7,319 bases of DNA, taken from contig CAXRJA010000064.1 in NCBI GenBank assembly GCA_964230965.1, forward strand, positions 1 to 7,319, given 5' to 3'. How positions within the stretch are numbered: position 1 is the stretch's first letter; every line of letters starts with the position of its first letter. The DNA comes from UBA8290 sp964230965. GTDB taxonomy: Bacteria > Bacillota_I > Bacilli_A > Acholeplasmatales > Acholeplasmataceae. The translations under genes and the position numbers were made by a program. The notes under the pieces are model-generated. The model saw only the letters and a program-made list of their open reading frames with translations. It did no database searches and had not been told where the DNA came from. Positions 1 to 5,467 of the stretch are shown piece by piece.

Positions 1-45
1 ACACAATGGTCTACACTCTTTCCCTACACGACGCTCTTCCGATCT
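1..45 (+). other. Illumina sequencing adapter (non-genomic)
   Basis: Bases 13-45 match, base for base, the 33-base Illumina TruSeq Read-1 adapter ending in GCTCTTCCGATCT. Bases 1-4 (ACAC) match the end of the P5 segment, and the 8 bases between (5-12, AATGGTCT) have the length and place of an i5 index, so a dual-index adapter would explain all 45 bases. Homology to DnaK starts immediately afterwards at base 46-48. The adapter match is seen directly; the index reading is inference. This stretch should be trimmed and given no biological meaning. Confidence 0.97.
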
Positions 46-47
46 GA

Positions 48-1094
48 GATGCAGGTCCATTACACATGGAACTTAACTTAACAAGAGCGAAATTTAATGA
101 AATTACAGCGGACTTAATTGATCGCTGTGAAGCACCTGTAAGAACAGCTTTAAAAGATGCAAAAATGGGATCAAATGATATTCATCAAGTGTTATTAGTT
201 GGTGGATCAACACGTATTCCAGCTGTACAAGAACTTGTAAAAAAACTATTAAATAAAGAACCAAACAAGTCGGTGAACCCAGATGAAGTTGTTGCCATGG
301 GTGCAGCGATTCAAGGTGGTGTTCTTGCAGGGGATGTAAAAGATGTATTGTTATTAGATGTTACGCCTCTATCACTTGGTATCGAAACTATGGGAAATGT
401 ATTTACAAAACTTATTGAACGTAATACAACCATACCGTCATCTAAATCACAAGTCTTTTCAACAGCTGCAGATAATTAACCAGCCGTCGATATTCATGTT
501 TTACAAGGTGAAAGACCAATGGCTTCAGATAATAAAACACTTGGTCGATTCCAGTTATCTGATATTCCAGCTGCTCCAAGAGGTGTCCCTCAAATTGAAG
601 TGACATTTGATATTGATGCCAATGGGATTGTTTCAGTAAAAGCAAAAGATTTAGGTACTAACAAAGAACAAAATATTACAATCACAGGAAACGAATCACT
701 TTCTCAAGAAGAAATTGATCGTATGATTAAAGAAGCTGAAGAAATGGCCGAAGCAGATAAATTAAGACGCGAAGAAGCGGATTTAAGAAATGAAGCATCA
801 AACTTATCTTTCCAAACTAAAAAAGCACTTGATGACCTTAAAGATGATGTTGAGGACAAAGAGAAAGAAGATGTTGAAGCTAAAATCAATGCTTTAGAAG
901 AAGCTCTCAAGGGTAATGATATTGAGGCGATTAAAGCAGCGAAAACAGCGTTAGAAACAGTTGCTCAAGGCATTGCACAAAAAGCTTATCAAAAAGCACA
1001 ACAGGAACAACAAGCACAATCTACAGATACAAACGAAGACAATACATCAAATGACGACAATACTGTAGATGCTGAATTTGAAGCAAAAGACTAA
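48..1094 (+). pseudogene. dnaK: Molecular chaperone DnaK (Hsp70), 5'-truncated and interrupted by an in-frame TAA
   Basis: DnaK is the cytosolic ATP-driven chaperone that works with DnaJ and GrpE. The readable frame starts at base 48 (D-A-G-P-L-H, then the Met at 66) directly after the adapter, so about 260 N-terminal residues of a ~610-residue protein are absent. Visible parts are the end of the ATPase domain with LLVGGSTRIP (about 192-221) and NPDEVVAMGAA, the interdomain linker VLLLDV (345-362), the substrate-binding domain with LQGERPM and APRGVPQIEVTFDIDANG, a charged helical lid, and an acidic tail ending VDAEFEAKD. At 477-479 a TAA stands where relatives have Gln in AADNQ; the same frame continues unchanged through PAVDIHVLQGERP to the true stop at 1092-1094. 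The ATG at 66 is an internal Met, not the gene start. The open pieces are 48-479 and 480-1094 (first ATG 519). Identity is certain. Whether the stop is a real mutation or a base error near the contig edge is open; no other lesion is visible. Confidence 0.9.
519..1094 (+). CDS. dnaK: DnaK C-terminal fragment downstream of the internal stop
   Basis: This is the part of dnaK that stays open after the TAA at 477-479, counted from its first ATG. It encodes 191 residues: most of the beta-sandwich substrate-binding domain, the alpha-helical lid (rich in E, K, D and A) and the disordered acidic tail. An AAGGTGA at 505-511, seven bases before the ATG, resembles a ribosome binding site. It also simply encodes the conserved Q-G-E of LQGERPM, so it may be chance. 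If the stop is real, this fragment could be made by re-initiation but would lack the ATPase domain and could not work as a chaperone. If the stop is an error, the entry is just part of dnaK. Its existence as a separate protein is unproven. Confidence 0.35.
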   Translation: MASDNKTLGRFQLSDIPAAPRGVPQIEVTFDIDANGIVSVKAKDLGTNKEQNITITGNESLSQEEIDRMIKEAEEMAEADKLRREEADLRNEASNLSFQTKKALDDLKDDVEDKEKEDVEAKINALEEALKGNDIEAIKAAKTALETVAQGIAQKAYQKAQQEQQAQSTDTNEDNTSNDDNTVDAEFEAKD

Positions 1095-1114
1095 AACAAA
1101 ATTGGAGTTAACAC

Positions 1115-2230
1115 ATGGCGGATAAACGCGATTACTATGATGTTTTAGGGTTAAAGAAAGGTGCATCTGAAGATGAAATCAGAAAAGCATACCGCTCATT
1201 AGCCAAAAAATATCATCCAGATGTATCGTCTGAGCCCGATGCAGAATCAAAATTTAAAGAAGTCCAAGAGGCATATGATACATTAAGCGATAGTGAGAAA
1301 CGCCAGATGTATGATCAATATGGACACCAAGGCAATCCTTTTGATGGATTTTCAGGTGGTGGTGGATTTGAAGGTTTTGGCGGTTTTGGAGACATTTTCT
1401 CTCAGTTTTTTGGAGGCGGTTCTCAAAGACAAACAAGACGTTCATATGATGGGCCACAACGTGGTGAAGATATTGAAAAAGTCATGACCATAGATTTTAT
1501 GGAAGCCGCACTAGGTATCAAAAAAGATGTTTCTGTTGATATCGAAGACACGTGTCATACATGTGGTGGCTCAGGTGCAGCATCTAAAGATGACATTGAA
1601 ACATGTTCAAGGTGTCATGGTGATGGACATATTAATGTCGATCAGCGCACGATGTTTGGTACCATTCGTTCTCAACAAGTATGTAATCAGTGTGGTGGTC
1701 GTGGTAAAGTTATTAAGAAACGTTGTAACACATGTCATGGCTCTGGTAAAGTAAGACAAACTAAAAAAGTGTCAGTCAACATTCCTGCAGGTGTCGATAA
1801 TAATATGACACTCAAAGTTGCTGGATACGGACATGGTGGTACAAAAGGTGGATCCCACGGTGATTTATTCTTAACGTTTAGAATTAAACCACATAAAGTC
1901 TTCAAAAGAGAAAGAGACCATATTCACTTAAATGTACCTTTAACAATTACACAAGCAGTACTTGGAACATCCATTGATATTCCGACCATTTATGGTGAAG
2001 TGACGCTTAAAATACCTGCAGGTACATCACATGGTACGGTTCTTAAGATGGGAGGACAAGGCATTGCCAATGTCCAAAATAAGAAAAAAGGGGATCAACT
2101 CGTGCATTGTATGGTTGATATTCCTAAAAACTTGTCAGGTGAAGAGAAAAAACTCTTTGAAAAACTTGCAAGTTTAGAAAGTAAAAAACAAGCATCAGCT
2201 TGGGAAAAATTTAAAAATTTATTTAAATAA
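1115..2230 (+). CDS. dnaJ: Chaperone protein DnaJ (Hsp40, type I)
   Basis: DnaJ is the co-chaperone that delivers unfolded clients to DnaK and stimulates its ATPase in the cytosol. The 371-residue protein has the full type I layout. The J domain (about 1-70) carries the HPD motif at 34-36. A Gly/Phe-rich linker follows (about 71-103). The zinc-finger domain has four CxxCxGxG-type repeats with cysteines at 147/150, 164/167, 190/193 and 204/207, all eight present. The C-terminal substrate-binding and dimerisation domains follow. Length is normal for the family. The ATG at 1115 starts the typical M-A-D-K-R-D-Y-Y-D-V-L-G and has a ribosome binding site (TTGGAG, 1102-1107). It lies 20 bases after dnaK with no terminator between, so the two genes are probably co-transcribed from a heat-shock promoter upstream of the window. 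A strong terminator follows the stop. Identity is secure. Confidence 0.98.
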   Translation: MADKRDYYDVLGLKKGASEDEIRKAYRSLAKKYHPDVSSEPDAESKFKEVQEAYDTLSDSEKRQMYDQYGHQGNPFDGFSGGGGFEGFGGFGDIFSQFFGGGSQRQTRRSYDGPQRGEDIEKVMTIDFMEAALGIKKDVSVDIEDTCHTCGGSGAASKDDIETCSRCHGDGHINVDQRTMFGTIRSQQVCNQCGGRGKVIKKRCNTCHGSGKVRQTKKVSVNIPAGVDNNMTLKVAGYGHGGTKGGSHGDLFLTFRIKPHKVFKRERDHIHLNVPLTITQAVLGTSIDIPTIYGEVTLKIPAGTSHGTVLKMGGQGIANVQNKKKGDQLVHCMVDIPKNLSGEEKKLFEKLASLESKKQASAWEKFKNLFK

Positions 2231-2232
2231 GG

Positions 2233-2271
2233 AAAACCATGGTAGAAAGACATCTATCATGGTTTTTTTTT
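2233..2271 (+). terminator. Rho-independent terminator after dnaJ
   Basis: A 14-bp stem (2233-2246 with 2253-2266, one G-U pair) closes a 6-base loop and is followed by an unbroken run of T reaching 2271, nine T from 2263. It begins three bases after the dnaJ stop, so it should end the dnaK-dnaJ transcript and insulate lplA. Confidence 0.88.
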
Positions 2272-2278
2272 GATGCAA

Positions 2279-2287
2279 TGATATAAT
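2279..2287 (+). promoter_or_regulatory. Extended -10 promoter for lplA
   Basis: TATAAT at 2282-2287 is a perfect sigma-A-type -10 box, and TG at 2279-2280 one base upstream makes it an extended -10, which can work without a good -35. The expected -35 position falls inside the preceding terminator and does not match TTGACA. Predicted start of transcription is about 2294, giving a leader of only about 13 bases before lplA. Confidence 0.6.
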
Positions 2288-2306
2288 AATCTTAGAGGTG
2301 ATGACA

Positions 2307-3293
2307 ATGACATTAATAAAACATCATAACTTAGGACAATTAAAACCTTACTTTTATTTTGCTCTTGAGGAATATGCAATGCAAACATTACTAAAAAAAC
2401 ATGAAAGTTTTTTCTTTACTTGGGAAATTGAAGGTGTTGTCGTAGGAAAAAACCAACTCATAGAAAATGAGGTGAATTTAGCTTACTGTAAAGACAATAA
2501 CATTGATATTTACAGACGTCCAACTGGTGGCGGATGTGTGTATGCAGATGAAAGGAACACAATGTTCTCCATGATAACGTCTAAAAAGAACGAGTCCTTT
2601 TCTTTTAAAACATATTTAACGAAAATTATTGATGCGATGGATGCATTAGGCGTAAACATTGAATTTAGTGGAAGAAATGATTTGTTGTATGAAGGAAAAA
2701 AAATCTCTGGAAATGCATTTCTTCAAAATAAATACGGGATGCTCATGCATGGTACATTTTTATATGACTGTGATTTAGAAACGATGGTTCGTGCAATTTC
2801 ACCAAGTGATGAAAAACTTGTCTCAAAAGGCATAGAATCCGTTAGATCTCGTGTCACAAATATGAAACCATTTTTAAATGGTCGTTCTCAAAAAGCACTT
2901 ATTGAACATTTTGAAAATTATATTACAACAAATGTATATGAACTTACAAATGAAGACATCGAAAAGATTCAAGCACTCTCACTTAAATATCAAAATCGCG
3001 CATACATTTACAGAAAACAACCTGCTCATACAAAAGTTTTAAAACAACGTATTCCAGGTGGTTTATTTGAACTTGTATTAGATATTCATCACGGAAAAAT
3101 TGAAAAACTTCAAATTCAAGGAGATTTCTTTGATATTAATCCACTCGATACATTTGAAGTGAAATTTGATAATGTTGATTATACAGAAGAAGCCATCGAT
3201 AAAGTTCTTAAGGAAATCAATATTAAAGACTATGTTTTAGATGCAGATAATGAATCATTTAAAACCTTATTATTGTCTGGTATTATTGAATAA
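2307..3293 (+). CDS. lplA: Lipoate-protein ligase A
   Basis: This enzyme uses ATP to activate scavenged lipoate to lipoyl-AMP and attaches it to a lysine of lipoyl domains, such as E2 of pyruvate dehydrogenase or GcvH. The 328-residue protein shows the family motifs: RRPTGGGCVYAD (70-81), with Thr where many relatives have Ser; GRND (122-125); GKKISGNA (130-137), whose K132 is the expected lipoyl-AMP-contacting lysine; and SVRSRVTN (178-185). A C-terminal accessory domain (about 240-328) is present, as in LplA/LplJ ligases and unlike the single-domain octanoyltransferases. In-frame GTG 2298 and ATG 2301 also precede the chosen start. ATG 2307 is preferred because the ribosome binding site AGAGGTGAT (2294-2302) overlaps the earlier codons and sits at the right distance only from 2307. 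It appears to be transcribed alone, and no terminator is visible after it. B. subtilis would call it lplJ. The exact target protein cannot be told from this window. Confidence 0.93.
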   Translation: MTLIKHHNLGQLKPYFYFALEEYAMQTLLKKHESFFFTWEIEGVVVGKNQLIENEVNLAYCKDNNIDIYRRPTGGGCVYADERNTMFSMITSKKNESFSFKTYLTKIIDAMDALGVNIEFSGRNDLLYEGKKISGNAFLQNKYGMLMHGTFLYDCDLETMVRAISPSDEKLVSKGIESVRSRVTNMKPFLNGRSQKALIEHFENYITTNVYELTNEDIEKIQALSLKYQNRAYIYRKQPAHTKVLKQRIPGGLFELVLDIHHGKIEKLQIQGDFFDINPLDTFEVKFDNVDYTEEAIDKVLKEINIKDYVLDADNESFKTLLLSGIIE

Positions 3294-3298
3294 AATCA

Positions 3299-3327
3299 TT
3301 GACAATTAAGCACGGATTCGTTATACT
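3299..3327 (+). promoter_or_regulatory. Near-consensus sigma-A promoter for the DUF177-rpmF cluster
   Basis: A perfect -35 box TTGACA (3299-3304), a 17-base spacer and TATACT (3322-3327, five of six matches) lie between lplA and the DUF177 gene. This is the best promoter in the window, as suits a ribosomal protein gene. Predicted transcription start is near 3334, leaving about 13-14 bases before the ATG at 3348, just enough for the ribosome binding site TTGAGG (3335-3340). Confidence 0.8.
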
Positions 3328-3347
3328 ATTTCAGTTGAGGTTACATT

Positions 3348-3716
3348 ATGAATATACCTTTATTACCTACCCAACAAACACAATCAATTATGATTGATAT
3401 TAAAGATCATCAAGTTATTGACATTTTAAATATTCCAACTTTTAAACTTCAATATGACATTATTGAAAAAAGTCATTATTTTCAACTTTCTGTTCAAGCA
3501 ACGATTCAATTAGAGCTTGCTTGTTCAAAAACATTAAAACCTGTGCCATATGAAATGGACATTGACACAGATATTACATTCGGTGATTTAGATGAATGTG
3601 ATTTCATTTTTTCAAAAACAATTAATATGAATGACATCGTTTTAGGTATTATTGTTTCTGAAAAACCATACATAATCTATCATAAAGACGCTTTAGAAGA
3701 ACCAACATCATCATAA
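3348..3716 (+). CDS. DUF177 (YceD/YlbN) family protein
   Basis: The 122-residue protein is assigned to DUF177 from two things: its place directly before rpmF, where this family is found across bacteria, and its core LELACSKTLKPVPYEMDID (55-73), which matches the family's Cys-containing 'C-x-R-C/T-L' segment. The family has been linked to ribosomal RNA or large-subunit metabolism, but the molecular role is not settled. It has no signal peptide or membrane segment and is probably cytosolic. It is short: many relatives are about 170 residues and end with a second Cys-containing motif, while this one ends at about the position where that motif would begin, in an acidic EEPTSS tail. The start has TTGAGG 7 bases upstream. 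Its stop is followed at once by the rpmF ribosome binding site, so the two are co-transcribed and probably co-regulated. Confidence 0.8.
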   Translation: MNIPLLPTQQTQSIMIDIKDHQVIDILNIPTFKLQYDIIEKSHYFQLSVQATIQLELACSKTLKPVPYEMDIDTDITFGDLDECDFIFSKTINMNDIVLGIIVSEKPYIIYHKDALEEPTSS

Positions 3717-3728
3717 GGAGGTGAATGC

Positions 3729-3926
3729 ATGGCAGTTCCTTTTAGAAGAACTGGTAAAACCGCAAAAAGAAAAAGACGTACACACTATAAATTACAAGCA
3801 CCAACATTAGTTGTTTGCCCACAAACTGGAGAGTTTACTCTTCCACATCGTGTGACTCCAAATAGCGGTTATTACAAGGGACAACTTGTTTTAGCAAAAA
3901 AACAATCAAAACAAGAAGAATCATAA
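3729..3926 (+). CDS. rpmF: 50S ribosomal protein L32
   Basis: L32 is a small basic protein of the large ribosomal subunit near the peptidyl-transferase region. The 65-residue sequence starts with the diagnostic MAVPFRRTGKTAKRKRR, then THYKLQAP, and continues through PHRVTPNSGYYKG. Length is normal. Zinc-binding L32 has two CxxC pairs; here the positions are C30, T33, T43 and S46, so three of four ligands are gone and the protein should be the zinc-independent type. The ribosome binding site AAGGAGGTG (3716-3724), close to perfect, starts on the last base of the DUF177 stop codon and precedes the ATG by four bases, predicting strong translation. Its stop codon runs into a hairpin that may partly end transcription. 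Confidence 0.97.
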   Translation: MAVPFRRTGKTAKRKRRTHYKLQAPTLVVCPQTGEFTLPHRVTPNSGYYKGQLVLAKKQSKQEES

Positions 3927-3949
3927 GAAGGGTGCAGAGGCACCTTTTT
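3926..3949 (+). terminator. Short hairpin with T-tract after rpmF (partial terminator or attenuator)
   Basis: A core of five pairs, GGTGC (3931-3935) with GCACC (3940-3944), closes an AGAG loop and is extended outward by weaker A-U and G-U pairs to 3926/3949. The T-run is TTTTT, then CTT. It is weaker than the terminator after dnaJ. Genes on the same strand follow within 30 bases with no strong promoter between, so partial read-through is the likely outcome. That would give more rpmF than rsmH transcript. Confidence 0.55.
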
Positions 3950-3977
3950 CTTATTCTAAAATTGAACGTCATTGAAT

Positions 3978-4901
3978 ATGTCAAAAACGCCGCATATCTC
4001 TGTTTTACTAGAAGCTTCAATCGATGCACTCAATATCGATCCGTCTGGTATATATGTTGATGGTACGTTTGGTGCAGGTGGACACAGTTATCATATTTTG
4101 AAACACTTACAAAGTGGTCATTTATACGCATTTGATCAAGATTTACATGTAAATCCTAGTAAGGATACACGTTTTAAAGATCATGCATCATTCACGTTTA
4201 TTCAACATAATTTCTCAACAATGAAACAAACACTCAACCAGTTCGGTGTTGAAGAAGTGGATGGTATCTTACTTGATCTTGGTATGTCATCCATGCATAT
4301 TGATCAGGCTGAGAGAGGATTTTCTTACATGAAAGATGGTCCACTCGACATGCGTATGAATCAATCACTAATGTTAACAGCTGAAACCGTCTTAAATACC
4401 TACGACCATCATCAGTTACTGAAAGTTTTTCGTGACTTTGGCGAAATAGAAAAACCACATGTCTTTGCAAATGTTATTATTAAAAATAGACCTTATAAAA
4501 CGACACTTGATCTAGTAAAAGTCACCGATATATTTTTTAAAAACAAAAAAGGCCATTCAGCTAAATCAGTTTTTCAAGCGTTAAGAATTGAAGTGAATCA
4601 AGAATTAAAAGTCTTAGAAGATGTTTTACAACAATCGTTAACGTTACTTAAACCAGGTGGAAGACTTGTTGTGATAACATTTCATTCACTTGAAGATCGC
4701 ATCGTAAAACATTTTATGAAAGAAAATAGCTTTGTAAAGGAATTAAAAGGATTACCAATTCAATCCAGTCAGATACCACCAATGAAACTGATCACAAAAA
4801 AACCAATCCTTCCTTCTAAAGAAGAAATCAGTTTGAATTCTAGAAGTGCATCGGCGAAATTAAGAGTCAGTGAAAAACAAGTAAATCATAGTATAATATA
4901 A
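3978..4901 (+). CDS. rsmH: 16S rRNA (cytosine-1402 N4) methyltransferase RsmH
   Basis: RsmH (formerly MraW) uses S-adenosylmethionine to methylate N4 of C1402 in 16S rRNA, in the decoding centre of the 30S subunit. The 307-residue protein has the usual length and motifs: HISVLLEA (6-13), the SAM-binding VDGTFGAGGHS (27-37), LLDLGMSSMHIDQAERGFSY (98-117), GPLDMRM (121-127), FQALRIEVNQEL (199-210), GGRLVVITFHSLEDRIVK (227-244) and the C-terminal NSRSASAKLRV (287-297). ATG 3978 is chosen because it gives the family's normal N-terminus. No Shine-Dalgarno sequence is visible before it, unlike its neighbours, and an in-frame TTG at 3972 is no better placed. In most Firmicutes rsmH lies in the division and cell-wall cluster after mraZ and before ftsL. 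Here it follows rpmF and precedes nadD. Expression probably depends on read-through of the hairpin upstream. Confidence 0.96.
   Translation: MSKTPHISVLLEASIDALNIDPSGIYVDGTFGAGGHSYHILKHLQSGHLYAFDQDLHVNPSKDTRFKDHASFTFIQHNFSTMKQTLNQFGVEEVDGILLDLGMSSMHIDQAERGFSYMKDGPLDMRMNQSLMLTAETVLNTYDHHQLLKVFRDFGEIEKPHVFANVIIKNRPYKTTLDLVKVTDIFFKNKKGHSAKSVFQALRIEVNQELKVLEDVLQQSLTLLKPGGRLVVITFHSLEDRIVKHFMKENSFVKELKGLPIQSSQIPPMKLITKKPILPSKEEISLNSRSASAKLRVSEKQVNHSII
4870..4897 (+). promoter_or_regulatory. Possible internal promoter for nadD-nadE
   Basis: A perfect TATAAT (4892-4897) lies in the last codons of rsmH, with GTGAAA (4870-4875, four of six matches to TTGACA) 16 bases upstream. The -10 box is 18 bases before the nadD ATG, similar to the two stronger promoters here. 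In AT-rich DNA such a match can arise by chance, so this is a candidate only. Confidence 0.35.
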
Positions 4902-4914
4902 CTGTAGGTGAGCG

Positions 4915-5466
4915 ATGATTTGGATTTATGGTGGTGCTTTTAATCCACCAACGAAAGCACATCTTAACATTGTAAAAACATTAAAGTCAATGTATCCCGA
5001 TGATCACATCATGATTGTTCCAGTTGGGAATGATTATCAAAAGTCATCTTTAATTGATTTTTTTCATCGTTATCATATGTGTCAACTGACATTTGAAGAT
5101 ACAATCATTTCAACAATAGAACATGATCAAAAATATCAAGGAACACGTGCATTACTTGAAGCCATCAAGAATGAAAGGCAACAAGAAGTAGGATTTGTGA
5201 TCGGTGCAGATCAACTAAAAAATCTTACAAAGTGGATCAACTACGAATCTCTAATAAACACTTTTCCATGCATGATATTTACAAGAGCAGATGTGAATAT
5301 GGATGATTATCAATCACTATTAAAAATGTTTTATCGCTATCAAATAATCACCTTTGATTATCCCATTGCATCCACGATGATACGAAACCATTTGAAAGAT
5401 CATTTAGACCATTTAGATCCTAAAGTAGTAGGATACATTGAAATGCACGGATTATATAAGGAGTAA
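4915..5466 (+). CDS. nadD: Nicotinate-nucleotide adenylyltransferase
   Basis: NadD joins ATP and nicotinate mononucleotide to make deamido-NAD, the step before NAD synthase. The 183-residue protein has the nucleotidyltransferase signature GGAFNPPTKAH (6-16, the GxFxPxHxGH-like site with H16), GADQLKNLTKW (97-107), which is typical of NadD, IASTMIR (151-157, the ISSTxIR motif) and the usual end GYIEMHGLY. These separate it from the related phosphopantetheine adenylyltransferase. It is slightly shorter than many homologues (about 190-210). The ATG at 4915 begins directly at the first beta-strand, with AGGTGA (4906-4911) as ribosome binding site. It lies 13 bases after rsmH and one base before nadE, which performs the next reaction on its product. 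The yqeK phosphohydrolase gene that often follows nadD in Firmicutes is absent here. Confidence 0.94.
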   Translation: MIWIYGGAFNPPTKAHLNIVKTLKSMYPDDHIMIVPVGNDYQKSSLIDFFHRYHMCQLTFEDTIISTIEHDQKYQGTRALLEAIKNERQQEVGFVIGADQLKNLTKWINYESLINTFPCMIFTRADVNMDDYQSLLKMFYRYQIITFDYPIASTMIRNHLKDHLDHLDPKVVGYIEMHGLYKE

Positions 5467-5467
5467 T

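Noticed and set aside
477..479. TAA as a reassigned sense codon (Gln) in this organism
   Set aside because: dnaK, dnaJ, lplA, the DUF177 gene, rpmF, rsmH and nadD all end in TAA at the length expected for their families, so TAA works as stop here.
66..479. A complete small protein starting at ATG 66
   Set aside because: The DnaK frame and homology (D-A-G-P-L-H) extend upstream to base 48, where the adapter cuts it; ATG 66 is an internal methionine.
442..910. Minus-strand open frames opposite dnaK (442-645 and 704-910)
   Set aside because: They are shadows of a conserved gene with low-complexity Ser/Leu-rich translations, no ribosome binding site and no recognisable family.
1095..1114. Regulatory element between dnaK and dnaJ, such as CIRCE
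   Set aside because: The 20-base gap has only the dnaJ ribosome binding site and no inverted repeat; the heat-shock promoter would be upstream of dnaK, outside the window.
1370..1430. GGT/GGA-rich repeat in dnaJ
   Set aside because: It encodes the normal Gly/Phe-rich linker of DnaJ and is not a separate repeat element.
2298..2306. GTG 2298 or ATG 2301 as the lplA start
   Set aside because: Both fall inside the ribosome binding site AGAGGTGAT, which is correctly spaced only for ATG 2307.
3972..3977. TTG 3972 as the rsmH start
   Set aside because: It adds two residues with no better ribosome binding site, and ATG 3978 gives the usual family N-terminus.
4234..4470. Minus-strand open frame opposite rsmH
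   Set aside because: The opposite strand is fully explained by conserved RsmH motifs, and the translation resembles no known protein.
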